Below are positions 25,463-34,240 of a DNA stretch of 64,000 nt, piece after piece. The notes under the pieces were generated by a model. That model had not been told where the DNA came from. It searched no databases and was given only the letters and a program-made list of their open reading frames with translations. The stretch is taken from NCBI RefSeq assembly GCF_042682545.1, contig NZ_JBHUHQ010000015.1; one strand, 5' to 3'. Source of the DNA: Ornithinibacillus salinisoli. GTDB taxonomy: Bacteria; Bacillota; Bacilli; Bacillales; Amphibacillaceae. Position numbers and translations under genes: made by a program. Each line of letters begins with the position of its first letter. Within the stretch, counting starts at the first letter, position 1.

Positions 25463-26869
25463 CTAATTATTTTGTTTGTAGCTGTTGTAAAGGTCGCTTG
25501 CTAGCGTGCTTGGGTTTCCAAAAAAGAAACGTTCGTATTGTGTTTGACGGGTAGCAAATGGACTCATCGTGACATCCCAAGCTAGGCGAAATAGTTTAAC
25601 ACGGTCCTTAGCATTGTGTTTTGCGCTTTGTAAATATTGATCCAGATCTGGTCTAATAGCCGACTCAAAATCCGCCTCAGTTGGTATCATAATCATTCCA
25701 CTGGCACCAAGTAGTTGAATTGCCTCTATTATACTCGGATATATCTTTGGAAAAATACAACTCGCAGTTTGCAATGGTGTTAGCTCTGGTCGCATTAATC
25801 CAAACTCATCGATACTTGCATTTGTTTCGGCCTTTAGGAGCAATGCTTTCATTGTTTCAAGTGTACAAATTATCTCAGCCATTTTTTCATGAACATGGGA
25901 ATATCCTCCGATATCAATTGTCTGTACTATTTCTTCCGTAACATCTGCAATAAATTCTAGTTTTACAATTTGTCTGTTTATCACTTGATGCAATGCAAAT
26001 GGCCGAAACGCACTCTGGCGTTGAAAATTATTAGCAACGTGGAGATTTTTGTAAAAAAACAATCTTTCCCAAGGGACAAGAACATTATCAAAAACAACAA
26101 TGGTGTCCATTTCTTCGAAGCGGGAGCTTAATGGATAATCATAGGCATTGTTCCCTAATACAAAGGTTTCTCGACATATAAATTTTAATCCTTTTGTATC
26201 ACTAGGAATAGAAAAAGCGAATGCATTGTCAGAATCGTTAAGACCACCAGGAGAAAAAACAAGAATTTCATCTGTCATGCCGCCCTGTGTAGCTAAAAGT
26301 CTTGCTCCTTTTATTATAATTCCATTGTCTGATTCACCTACAATTTTAGCAGCAATTGGTTCATCTGAATCTTCTAAGTAGAACGGTGATCGATTAACCT
26401 GAGGATTAATGAAAGTATGGGTGAATGATAAGTCATTTTCCCTTGCCTGTTCATAAAATGTAACGAGATGGTCTGGAAAACAGTTGTCTTTTCCTTCTAG
26501 TAAACTAGCAGATGAGGCTAATGACATAAGTACTGTATTCATATAATCTGGACTTCTTCCAAGCATCCCATGACAACTTTTGGCCCATTCTTGAATCATC
26601 TTACTTCTGTTTGCGAGATCATTTTTCGTTTTTGGCGGCTGATAGGAAGTTCCGATTTTTTCACCGGTAATTGGAGAGTCGTAAGTCATAAAATCTACTC
26701 GTTCTGGATCCTGTTGTAAATCATATAGTTTAGCTTGGCTCTGGATAGCTCCTTTATATGCAGGATGTTCGGAAATTTTCCCTGAAATTCTTTCACCGTT
26801 TAACCATATTTCGTTCTTCAAATTGTTTATCCTATTAATGAAATCTATACCTGTTATTGCAGGCATCAT
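25463..26869 (-). CDS. 4-hydroxyphenylacetate 3-monooxygenase-like oxygenase (HpaB family)
   Basis: 468 residues from the first of two adjacent ATGs (26869, 26866) after AGGGGTGGGG; the frame extends further upstream but only as a Leu-rich stretch with no binding site. The protein begins AITGIDFINRINNLKNEIWLNG, the usual HpaB start. It has an acyl-CoA-dehydrogenase-like fold using reduced FADH2 supplied by a separate reductase (HpaC), to hydroxylate phenols. Characteristic stretches: FTHTFINPQVNRS (about 150), VIINGARLLATQGG-like region, FDNVLVPWERLF (about 270). No reductase gene is adjacent, and the true substrate may differ. Confidence 0.87.
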   Translation of the reverse strand: MMPAITGIDFINRINNLKNEIWLNGERISGKISEHPAYKGAIQSQAKLYDLQQDPERVDFMTYDSPITGEKIGTSYQPPKTKNDLANRSKMIQEWAKSCHGMLGRSPDYMNTVLMSLASSASLLEGKDNCFPDHLVTFYEQARENDLSFTHTFINPQVNRSPFYLEDSDEPIAAKIVGESDNGIIIKGARLLATQGGMTDEILVFSPGGLNDSDNAFAFSIPSDTKGLKFICRETFVLGNNAYDYPLSSRFEEMDTIVVFDNVLVPWERLFFYKNLHVANNFQRQSAFRPFALHQVINRQIVKLEFIADVTEEIVQTIDIGGYSHVHEKMAEIICTLETMKALLLKAETNASIDEFGLMRPELTPLQTASCIFPKIYPSIIEAIQLLGASGMIMIPTEADFESAIRPDLDQYLQSAKHNAKDRVKLFRLAWDVTMSPFATRQTQYERFFFGNPSTLASDLYNSYKQNN

Positions 26870-26944
26870 CCCCACCCCTAACAATAAAAGTAAAATAAAC
26901 ACCTATATACCAATATATTAAAGCCTATTAAATATGTTCCAATA

Positions 26945-26994
26945 GGTGCCTGTCACCGACAAATTCCGACAATATTCGGGAGGTGACAGGCACC
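26945..26994. repeat. REP-like palindrome, class C
   Basis: 50 bp; 13-bp arms GGTGCCTGTCACC and GGTGACAGGCACC are exact inverted copies, with the asymmetric centre GACAAATTCCGACAATATTCGGGA. I used this copy as the class C reference. Confidence 0.92.
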
Positions 26995-27077
26995 GTATTA
27001 ATATGGTAGGATGTATTGTGTGCTTTGTTATGAGGGGCATTTTTTTGGCTATAGGCTATTTAGATGGGAGACTTTTT

Positions 27078-27941
27078 ATGTATAAGATTGAAACGTTTGA
27101 AGAGCAATCTTTCACGATGTATCAACTAAGTAACGCAGATTTTAGCGCTTGGCTAACGATTTGTCCTGAACGTGGTGGTATTATAACATCGTTTGGTGTA
27201 GATGGAAATGAACAGCTTTACTTAAATAAAGAAACATTGTACGACCGAAGTAAAAATATTCGGGGCGGAATTCCAATATTATTTCCTATTGCTGGAGAGC
27301 TGAAACAGGGAAAATATGAATGGGATGGAGAAACATATGAGTTACCTAATCATGGCTTGGCGAGGATCCACCCTTGGGAAGTGGTGGAAAAGAAGCAGGA
27401 GGAAGACCAGGCTTCTATAACGATTCGCTTTGTAAGTAGTATTAGTACGAAAGAGGTTTACCCGTTTGATTTTGATGTTTTATTTACATATACATTTGGA
27501 TCGAATAAATTATTAATTGAACAAAGCTTTTCTAACCTTTCAGACTCAGAGATGCCAATCTATGTAGGATTACATCCGTATTTTAAGACCGAGCATAAAA
27601 AAGTTATGCTCAAAACAGATGCAAAGAAATTTTTAGATTTCAAAGATAATGAAGTAAAGGAATTTCATGGCAGTGTTGATATGTCGGATAGAGATGAATC
27701 TGTCGTGCTTTTGGGTGCGGAAGAAAGAAAAGTATCTATTGAGTTAGGTACAGGTCAGGAAGTCCAAATGGAAACTGGGTCAGAATATAAATACACAGTT
27801 ATCTGGACTGAGCGTGATAAGGAATTCGTTTGTGTTGAACCTTGGATGGCGCAGGCTGGAGAGTTAAACCGTAAAAAAGAACTAGTTATGATTGACCCAA
27901 AAGAAACCTTAGACACATTTGTAAGCTTTATAGTTGAATAA
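27078..27941 (+). CDS. Aldose 1-epimerase family protein
   Basis: 287 residues from the ATG at 27078 (GGGAGA upstream); the longer frame runs back into the palindrome at 26945 and is not real coding. Galactose-mutarotase-like beta-sandwich: FSAWLTICPERGGIITSF at the start, GGIPILFPIAGEL near 65, catalytic His in LPNHGLARIHPWEV near 95 and in VGLHPYFK near 170. Family members convert alpha and beta anomers of sugars or sugar phosphates. Stands alone with its own terminator; a true galM lies in the gal operon at 58 kb. Confidence 0.88.
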   Translation: MYKIETFEEQSFTMYQLSNADFSAWLTICPERGGIITSFGVDGNEQLYLNKETLYDRSKNIRGGIPILFPIAGELKQGKYEWDGETYELPNHGLARIHPWEVVEKKQEEDQASITIRFVSSISTKEVYPFDFDVLFTYTFGSNKLLIEQSFSNLSDSEMPIYVGLHPYFKTEHKKVMLKTDAKKFLDFKDNEVKEFHGSVDMSDRDESVVLLGAEERKVSIELGTGQEVQMETGSEYKYTVIWTERDKEFVCVEPWMAQAGELNRKKELVMIDPKETLDTFVSFIVE

Positions 27942-27998
27942 GGAATGAAATTAATTCAGATGTCGATTTTTTATCGATGCCTGTCACTCATAAAATCT

Positions 27999-28059
27999 GT
28001 TAAAGATAAGGGTAAAGATGAAGAAATCCCTTTTTCTTTAACGTTTTTTTTTTTTTTTT
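27999..28059 (+). terminator. Terminator with a 15-T tract
   Basis: GTTAAAGATAAGGG (27999-28012) pairs with CCCTTTTTCTTTAAC (28029-28043, with a small bulge), followed by a run of 15 T residues (28045-28059). A worn palindrome arm (GATGCCTGTCACT) lies just upstream at about 27975, and another fragment (GTGCCAGACACC) at about 28123. The gap 27942-28262 holds no gene. Confidence 0.8.
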
Positions 28060-28262
28060 GAATTTATCGGCAGTTAAAGCTCAGCATGTGAGAGAGTGTT
28101 TAGTTTGTAAAAAATTGTAAAGTGCCAGACACCTACAAAAAGTAGTTTGAAAATTATTTAATTAGGGTATAGACTTGTTATAGGAGGTGATTGTGATGGG
28201 GTAAAGATTATATTGTTACACTGTAAAAAAACTGAATAATTAAAATCTTACTGGGGGTAAAC

Positions 28263-29750
28263 ATGAAAAAGGTTTCAAGTGTATTTTATATAACAGTATC
28301 ATTAGTCATCGTAGCAGTATTTATCGGTGCGTTATTTCCCGAGTTGTCAGAGCAAGTAACGACCAATGTAAATGCATTTTTATCAACATCGTTTGGTTGG
28401 TACTACATGTGGGTGATGACTTTTCTCATTGTCATCTCAATTTTTATTATTTTTAGCCCGTATGGAAAAATACGATTGGGTAAAAATCATGAAAGGCCGG
28501 ATTTTTCCACGCCATCTTGGATTGCTATGTTATTCTCGGCTGGATTAGGAATCGGTCTCGTATTTTATGGTTCAGCTGAGCCATTATTCCACGCATTTTA
28601 TGATGCTCCATTATCAGAACCAGGTACGGATCAGGCATTTAAGGAAGCACTTTCTGTTACGTACTTTCACTGGGGAATCCACGGTTGGGCAATGTATGGC
28701 ATTGTCGCGCTCACCCTAGCTTATTTCCAATTTCGTAAAGATGAACCTGGATTGATTTCCGCAACATTAAAGCCGTTGTTCGGCGATAAGATGAAAGGTC
28801 CTTGGGGAAAACTAATTGATATTCTTGCAGCGTTCGCAACTATTTTTGGTGTTGCAACATCACTTGGTTTTGGTGCTGCGCAAATTAATGGAGGTTTGTC
28901 TCATCTTTTTGGGATTGAAGTTAACTTTACCGCACAATTTATTATTATTTTGATCGTTACGGTATTGTTCCTTATTTCTGCATGGTCTGGAATCAGTAAA
29001 GGGATTAAATACTTATCGAATGTGAATATGGTCCTTGCAACTGTTCTGTTTTTAGCTGTAATTATTGTTGGTCCAACATTGTTGATCCTTAATATGTTTA
29101 CAGAAACATTTGGAATGTATATTCAAAATATCATGAAGTGGAGTTTCCGTACTGCTTCTTTGGAAGGGGATAATCGCGCTTGGCTTGATAGTTGGACGAT
29201 TTTCTATTGGGCATGGTGGATTGCATGGGCTCCATTCGTTGGTATGTTTATAGCACGTGTGTCACGAGGAAGAACAATCCGTCAATTTATGATTGGTGTC
29301 ATGATTGTGCCAACGCTTATTATTGGTGTTTGGTTTGCAACATTTGGTACAACGGCTGGATTTGTACAGCGAAGTGGTGTTGATTTAACGCAATATGTAA
29401 CAGAAATGGTATTGTTTAATATGTTTGATCAGCTACCAATATCATTTATTCTTTCCATGATTGCGATCTTGCTAATCTTTTCGTTTTTCATTACATCAGC
29501 GGATTCTGCAACATTTGTTTTAGGGATTCAATCGACACATGGATCACTAACCCCACCCAATAACGTGAAAATTATATGGGGATTAGCACAGTCAGCGGTT
29601 GCTTTGGTTTTATTGTACGTAGGTGGATTAACCGCATTACAAAATACGATCATCGCAGCAGCCTTTCCATTTTCATTCGTTATGATCTTAATGGTCATAT
29701 CATTAATAAAATCACTTAATAAGGAAGTACGCGTTTTAAGAAGGAAATAG
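28263..29750 (+). CDS. BCCT family betaine/choline/carnitine transporter (OpuD-like)
   Basis: 495 residues, twelve predicted membrane helices. Sodium-coupled uptake of glycine betaine-type compatible solutes for osmoprotection. Family signatures: LGIGLVFYGSAEPLFHAFYDAP (about 95-115), FHWGIHGWAMYGIVAL (about 138), and the Trp-rich substrate helix WAWWIAWAPFVGMFIARVSRGRTIRQF (about 315-340). GGGGGTAA ribosome binding site. The substrate is probably betaine by closeness to OpuD, in keeping with a halotolerant host. The stop is four bases before a class B palindrome. Confidence 0.93.
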   Translation: MKKVSSVFYITVSLVIVAVFIGALFPELSEQVTTNVNAFLSTSFGWYYMWVMTFLIVISIFIIFSPYGKIRLGKNHERPDFSTPSWIAMLFSAGLGIGLVFYGSAEPLFHAFYDAPLSEPGTDQAFKEALSVTYFHWGIHGWAMYGIVALTLAYFQFRKDEPGLISATLKPLFGDKMKGPWGKLIDILAAFATIFGVATSLGFGAAQINGGLSHLFGIEVNFTAQFIIILIVTVLFLISAWSGISKGIKYLSNVNMVLATVLFLAVIIVGPTLLILNMFTETFGMYIQNIMKWSFRTASLEGDNRAWLDSWTIFYWAWWIAWAPFVGMFIARVSRGRTIRQFMIGVMIVPTLIIGVWFATFGTTAGFVQRSGVDLTQYVTEMVLFNMFDQLPISFILSMIAILLIFSFFITSADSATFVLGIQSTHGSLTPPNNVKIIWGLAQSAVALVLLYVGGLTALQNTIIAAAFPFSFVMILMVISLIKSLNKEVRVLRRK

Positions 29751-29754
29751 CTAG

Positions 29755-29794
29755 GTGCCTGTCACCTGTCGAATCCTGTCGGTGACAGGCACCT
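29755..29794. repeat. REP-like palindrome, class B, likely BCCT terminator
   Basis: 40 bp: 13-bp exact inverted arms GGTGCCTGTCACC/GGTGACAGGCACC with TGTCGAATCCTGTC in the centre, four bases after the BCCT stop codon. Confidence 0.9.
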
Positions 29795-29870
29795 ATTAAA
29801 ATAAAATGTGCATTAATTGCGTAGATCGTAGCATAAGGATAGGAGTAAATAGGATAGTAGGAGGGGAACC

Positions 29871-30017
29871 ATGGAGACAAATACAATCATCTTGGTAGTG
29901 CTTGCGTTAATATTACTAGTGATAGGTTGGAAAATTGCTAAGAAGGCTATTCGTTTGATAGTTTTTCTTGCAGCTGCTGGTGTTGTTATCTATTTACTAA
30001 AGGATTACTTCATGTAG
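29871..30017 (+). CDS. 48-residue membrane peptide
   Basis: Short frame with a good GGAGGGG site six bases before the ATG. Starts METNTIILVVLALILLVIGW, a charged step KIAKKAIR, then a second hydrophobic stretch to YLLKDYFM. Two membrane segments separated by basic residues. It is followed by its own terminator, which supports it as a real gene. Family not recognised. Confidence 0.6.
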   Translation: METNTIILVVLALILLVIGWKIAKKAIRLIVFLAAAGVVIYLLKDYFM

Positions 30018-30042
30018 TATGAAGTTTATAGCATGTAGGAGG

Positions 30043-30089
30043 GAATAATAATGAGAGGTTGTCCGAGCTCTGTTATTATTCTTTTTTTT
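30043..30089 (+). terminator. Terminator after the 48-residue membrane peptide gene
   Basis: GAATAATAA (30043-30051) pairs with TTATTATTC (30073-30081), loop about 20 bases, followed by eight T residues. Apart from this and the palindrome at 30165, 30018-30393 shows only AT-rich leader. Confidence 0.7.
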
Positions 30090-30164
30090 GTAAGTAGAAT
30101 AGAAAGGTTATTGATAAAGTATATATTATTTCCCAGGGAATAATATGTCGAAGGTTTTTTAGGT

Positions 30165-30204
30165 GGTGCCTGTCACCTGTCGAAATTTGACGGTGACAGG
30201 CACC
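30165..30204. repeat. REP-like palindrome, class B, upstream of the RAYT gene
   Basis: 40 bp with exact 13-bp inverted arms and the centre TGTCGAAATTTGAC. It is 190 bases before the transposase start. Confidence 0.9.
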
Positions 30205-30393
30205 ATTTTTGTTTTTATAGGTTTGAATTTGGTGTTATTGTACGTTTTTTTATTCTAATTTGGATTTTTCTTCTTGTTAAGTGGTAATTTGCTGCATATT
30301 ATACTTGGAATTTCTACTTTTCACTTTTGGACAACTTAACCAACCTGGATTAGGATGGTATTACATTCTTAGTTGGAAGGAGGTGAGTTAAGT

Positions 30394-30969
30394 ATGGCAA
30401 GAAAAAAACGTATTTGGATGCCAGAGTACTTTTACCATATTGGTTCAAGAGGAAATAGGCGAGATGCGCTATTTCGTGAGGTAAGTGATTATGAGACCTT
30501 CCTTTACATTCTTCACCATGTCAACAAAGCTTCTCCAATTGAACTTGCATCTTATTGCCTCATGACTAATCATTTTCATCTTCTAATGCGATCGAAGTAT
30601 TTGCCAATCTCCAAAGTAATGTCGCTCATAAATAAGCGTTATGCTGATTATTTTAATAAAAAATATGATCTTACAGGTCATGTTTTTGAAAAGCGCTATT
30701 TTGATAAGCCGATTGGTGACAATTATGGAATTTTGAGAATCAGTCAGTATATCCATTTGAATCCAGTCGAAGCAGGAATAGTCAAAAATGCGGAGAACTA
30801 TCGCTGGAGTAGTTATCGATATTATTTACATTCGAAAAATAATAGATTATTAACTATGAATACGATATTAGATAGTTTTCAAGGAAGCTTAGTAGAAAAA
30901 AGAGAAGGCTACCGTAAGTTTGTCGAAAGTGAAGAATTGAGACTGGAGGCAGAAAGTGTATACAAATAA
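30394..30969 (+). CDS. REP-associated tyrosine transposase (RAYT, Y1_Tnp/IS200-like)
   Basis: 191 residues from the ATG at 30394, with a near-consensus AAGGAGGTGA seven bases upstream. Single Y1_Tnp domain: start RIWMPEYFYHIGSRGNRRDALF, HUH metal motif HFH (His60, His62) in CLMTNHFHLLMRS, the Tyr-bearing helix INKRYADYFNKKYDLTGHVFEKRY (about 79-102; one of these Tyr residues is the nucleophile), and the RAYT tail ISQYIHLNPVEAGIVKNAENYRWSSYRYY. These proteins cut and join single-stranded REP hairpins. Its TAA is immediately followed by a class A palindrome and a class B copy lies upstream, so it is the best candidate for spreading the repeats in this window. It seems intact. Confidence 0.92.
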   Translation: MARKKRIWMPEYFYHIGSRGNRRDALFREVSDYETFLYILHHVNKASPIELASYCLMTNHFHLLMRSKYLPISKVMSLINKRYADYFNKKYDLTGHVFEKRYFDKPIGDNYGILRISQYIHLNPVEAGIVKNAENYRWSSYRYYLHSKNNRLLTMNTILDSFQGSLVEKREGYRKFVESEELRLEAESVYK

Positions 30970-31010
30970 GGTGCCTGTCACTTGTAAAAAAATTACAAGT
31001 GACAGGCACC
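30970..31010. repeat. REP-like palindrome, class A, between convergent genes
   Basis: 41 bp; arms GGTGCCTGTCACTTGTAA and TTACAAGTGACAGGCACC with an A-rich loop. Begins on the base after the RAYT stop and ends two bases before the reverse-strand amidohydrolase stop, so it can terminate both. Confidence 0.92.
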
Positions 31011-31012
31011 CT

Positions 31013-32137
31013 TTAGATTAATTTCCCATCTATAAATACTTTCTCGACATTGTTTCTTAAGTCGAATGGATTTCCACTCCAAATTACGAAGTCAGCATCC
31101 TTTCCTGTTTCGATAGATCCGACACGGTCTGCCACACCGATATGTTTTGCTGCATCTAGTGTTAGTGCTTTAAGGGCTTGTTTTTCCGTAATTCCACCTC
31201 TAATAGCATGGACAGCACTAGTTACTAAATATTCGATTCCAACAACTGGATGATCTGTTGTGATTGAACAGGAGATTCCAGCATCGAGTAACGTTTTTAT
31301 TGTTGTCCATCCTTTATCTTTTAGTTCTACTTTAGAACGAGTTGATAAAGTAGGTCCAACAGAAACACGGACATCGTCATGCTTAGCGATATATTCTGCA
31401 ATGTGATGACCTTCTGTACAATGTTCAATAGTTAAGTCAATATCAAATTCTCGTTTAATGCGAAGTACGGTTAATATATCATCTGCACGATGGGCGTGGA
31501 CACGCAACGGAATTTCCTTCTTTATAACTTTTGCTAGATTCTCTAAATCAAGTTTTCTTTCCTTTTGCTGCCCGTTTAAGTAATTTTGTGTTTCAATTAA
31601 TTTTTCACGAAGTCTAGCAGCAACACCCATTCGAGTAACAGGCATTTTTCCTTTCGGCCCATGAACTCGTTTTGGGTTTTCACCTAATGCTGCTTTCATA
31701 CCAGATGGCTCTTTAATTACCATCTCATCAACTATATGGCCAACCGTTTTTAAGACAACCATTTCTCCACCAATTACATTGGCACTTCCTGGCATAACTT
31801 GAACCGTTGTGATCCCAGATTTACGAGCATCTTCAAAGCCTTTTTCCATTGGATTAATTCCATCAATTGCTCGAACCTGTGGGGTTTCTGGACTGCTTGT
31901 CTCATTAAAATCTTTTCCTTCTTGGCCAACACCTTCCTCGGAAACACCTAGATGTGTATGTACATCAATTAATCCTGGTGTAACAATCTTGCCAGATGCA
32001 TCAACTACTTGGTAGTTTTCAGGAATACTAGATTCACTAGTAATTGCCTCAAACTTCCCATCCTTCACCAGCAGTACTTTATCAACATGTTGAACTCCAA
32101 GCCCATCATATATAGTTGCATTCGTAATCGCTAACAT
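31013..32137 (-). CDS. Imidazolonepropionase-like amidohydrolase
   Basis: 374 residues from the ATG at 32137 (TAGGAGGA upstream; a TTG at 32140 is the alternative). Amidohydrolase superfamily, COG1228-like: composite beta domain at both ends (VTPGLIDVHTHLGVSEEG with the HxH metal pair near residue 62, and the closing GSIETGKDADFVIWSGNPFD), and barrel metal ligands in LRVHAHRADDI, TIEHCTEGH and CSITTDHPVVG. Hydrolyses a cyclic amide or peptide-like bond; the substrate is not clear and no histidine-utilisation genes are near. Monocistronic. Confidence 0.87.
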   Translation of the reverse strand: MLAITNATIYDGLGVQHVDKVLLVKDGKFEAITSESSIPENYQVVDASGKIVTPGLIDVHTHLGVSEEGVGQEGKDFNETSSPETPQVRAIDGINPMEKGFEDARKSGITTVQVMPGSANVIGGEMVVLKTVGHIVDEMVIKEPSGMKAALGENPKRVHGPKGKMPVTRMGVAARLREKLIETQNYLNGQQKERKLDLENLAKVIKKEIPLRVHAHRADDILTVLRIKREFDIDLTIEHCTEGHHIAEYIAKHDDVRVSVGPTLSTRSKVELKDKGWTTIKTLLDAGISCSITTDHPVVGIEYLVTSAVHAIRGGITEKQALKALTLDAAKHIGVADRVGSIETGKDADFVIWSGNPFDLRNNVEKVFIDGKLI

Positions 32138-32159
32138 CAAATCCTCCTAATTTTTTCCA

Positions 32160-32199
32160 GGTGCCTGTCACCGACAAAATTCGACAGGTGACAGGCACC
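32160..32199. repeat. REP-like palindrome, class B
   Basis: 40 bp: exact 13-bp inverted arms and the centre GACAAAATTCGACA. It lies in the divergent gap upstream of both the amidohydrolase and the S9 peptidase genes. Confidence 0.9.
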
Positions 32200-32364
32200 T
32201 GGCTATTTCTGTCATTATATCATATTGGGGGTGGTGTTTATGGTGGTATAGGTAAAAAATAGTGGAATTTTCTAAAATCATTGATTTTATGCATAATATA
32301 CTTTATTCTTTTTTTATCATCCTTTTAATTTTGGTAATGGGATGAACTTACGGAGGGGATACAT

Positions 32365-34161
32365 ATGGATACAATGAAAGAAGAGCAACAATTACTTGCT
32401 TATCTTAAGGCCCACGGTGCAGTTGAGCCAAAGGTTATTCCAGGAAAGAAAGAGGTTACGTTCTTATCTAAATCGACAGGTATTCCACAAGTATGGAAGT
32501 GGAGACAAGATGACACATCTGGTGTCCAGCAATATAGTAATTTAGAAGACCGAATAATGTCTGTCCACCATTCATCTTCTGGAGGAAAAACGATTGTCGG
32601 TATGGACCATAATGGCAATGAGAAACAGCAACTGTTTCTATTGACTGAAAGTGGTACAAGTGTGGAAGAACTTGTTAAATCAAAAGACCATTTCCATCGG
32701 TTTGGTGGTTGGTCACCAAAAGAGGATAAAATTTCATTCGCTAGTAATCGCCGTCATCCCGGATTTTTTGATGTATATGTTTTTGACTTAGAAAGTAGGA
32801 CAGAAGAGTTAATGTATGAATTTGACGGAAGTTGCACGCCTGTGTGTTGGACTAAAGATGGGGAGAGCATCATTCTACGATTGATAGATACGAATATTGA
32901 TCATTCATTATATCTTTTTCATATAAAGTCGAAGCAGTTAATTCGGATAGGGCAAGAGCAGTTGAATGGTAGATACCCAGCCATTGAATTGAAGGATGAT
33001 GGGGAAGGTGGATTTTTACTAACGGATGCTGGAAAAGATACATTGGCTGTATTCCAATTCTCGTTTCAGGATCCTTCTATATTACATGAAGTGTTATCCA
33101 TTGAAAAATGGGACATAGAGGAGATTAAATTATCCTCTGATAAGTCTAAGCTTTTATTTACCTTAAATGAAGGCGGAATTTCGAAACTAGGAATCTACTA
33201 TTTTGATAGGCAAACATATGAATTTGTTGAGGGGCTCCCTAGAGGAGTATATAATTCCCTTTCATGGTTAAGTGAGGACGAACTCGTTGTAGGTGTGAAA
33301 AGTTCCGTGTTACCAGGTGATATTTGGAAAGTAGATCTACATCATGATAATGCTGAAAGGCTAACGTTTATTGGGGAAGAAAAGTCTATTAGTGATTTAT
33401 GGATGGAACCGGAATTATGTAGCTTTACTTCTTTTGATGGTCTTGAGGTTCCTTACTTTTTATATGGAAAAAAGAATGAATCACAACCAGTTGTTATTTA
33501 TGTTCACGGTGGTCCAGAGAGCCAAATTCGTTCGACATTTAATCCGGTCATTCAGTATTTGGCAGCAAAAGGTTTTGCTGTAGCAGCACCTAATGTTCGT
33601 GGCAGTATGGGATATGGTAGAAAGTATGTAAAATTAGATGATGTCCGAAAAAGAATGGATGCTGTTGCAGATTTAAAATGGCTCGTGGATGATTTGGTGG
33701 AAAACCATAAAGTAGACGCCAAAAAAGTTGGAGTAATGGGAAGAAGCTATGGTGGTTTTATGGTTCTTGCAGCACTTACTCACTACCCGGATATATGGGC
33801 TGCAGGGGTTGACATTGTCGGAATTTCCCACTTTAAGACATTCTTAGAAAATACAGGTTCGTGGCGTAGGAAAATTAGAGAGTATGAGTATGGATCATTG
33901 GCAGAGGATGTTGATTTCTTTGAGGAAATTGCACCATTGAACCATACAGATAAAATAACCGCACCACTTCTTGTTTTCCACGGTCGAAATGATGTGCGTG
34001 TTCCGGTTAGCGAAGCAGAACAAATAACAGCAGATTTGAAAAAACAAAGAAAACAAGTAGAACTAGTCGTGTTTGAAGATGAAGGTCACCAAACAGAAAA
34101 AGTGGAAAACCATATAGCAATGAACACGAAAATCGTAGCGTTTTTGAAAAAGTTTTTGTAA
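32365..34161 (+). CDS. S9 family prolyl-oligopeptidase-like serine peptidase
   Basis: 598 residues, cytoplasmic. The first 340 residues form a beta-propeller (WSPKEDKISFASNRRHPGFFDVYVFDLESR is one blade), and the last 240 the alpha/beta hydrolase domain: oxyanion region VIYVHGGPESQ, nucleophile in MGRSYGGFMVL, Asp in FHGRNDVRVP, His in EDEGHQTEK. Cleaves short peptides or releases N-terminal acyl residues. Start ATG with GGAGGGG upstream. Converges on the DUF3006 gene across a class C palindrome. Confidence 0.92.
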   Translation: MDTMKEEQQLLAYLKAHGAVEPKVIPGKKEVTFLSKSTGIPQVWKWRQDDTSGVQQYSNLEDRIMSVHHSSSGGKTIVGMDHNGNEKQQLFLLTESGTSVEELVKSKDHFHRFGGWSPKEDKISFASNRRHPGFFDVYVFDLESRTEELMYEFDGSCTPVCWTKDGESIILRLIDTNIDHSLYLFHIKSKQLIRIGQEQLNGRYPAIELKDDGEGGFLLTDAGKDTLAVFQFSFQDPSILHEVLSIEKWDIEEIKLSSDKSKLLFTLNEGGISKLGIYYFDRQTYEFVEGLPRGVYNSLSWLSEDELVVGVKSSVLPGDIWKVDLHHDNAERLTFIGEEKSISDLWMEPELCSFTSFDGLEVPYFLYGKKNESQPVVIYVHGGPESQIRSTFNPVIQYLAAKGFAVAAPNVRGSMGYGRKYVKLDDVRKRMDAVADLKWLVDDLVENHKVDAKKVGVMGRSYGGFMVLAALTHYPDIWAAGVDIVGISHFKTFLENTGSWRRKIREYEYGSLAEDVDFFEEIAPLNHTDKITAPLLVFHGRNDVRVPVSEAEQITADLKKQRKQVELVVFEDEGHQTEKVENHIAMNTKIVAFLKKFL

Positions 34162-34166
34162 GTATA

Positions 34167-34216
34167 GGTGCCTGTCACCGACATCGTTCGACATAATTCG
34201 GGTGGTGACAGGCACC
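34167..34216. repeat. REP-like palindrome, class C, between convergent genes
   Basis: 50 bp with exact 13-bp arms and the centre GACATCGTTCGACATAATTCGGGT, five bases after the S9 peptidase stop. Confidence 0.9.
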
Positions 34217-34240
34217 TGCCTGGTTGGCACCTGCCTGGTT
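34211..34240. repeat. 15-bp tandem duplication at the palindrome edge
   Basis: GGCACCTGCCTGGTT occurs twice in direct tandem. The first six bases belong to the end of the class C palindrome, and the second copy ends within the DUF3006 stop codon (34239-34241). It looks like a small slippage or insertion scar. Confidence 0.85.

Noticed and set aside
26946..27077. N-terminal extension of the aldose epimerase frame starting within the palindrome
   Set aside because: The extra codons translate the repeat (FRQYSGGDRH-like) and lack similarity to the family; the ATG at 27078 has its own binding site and gives the normal length.
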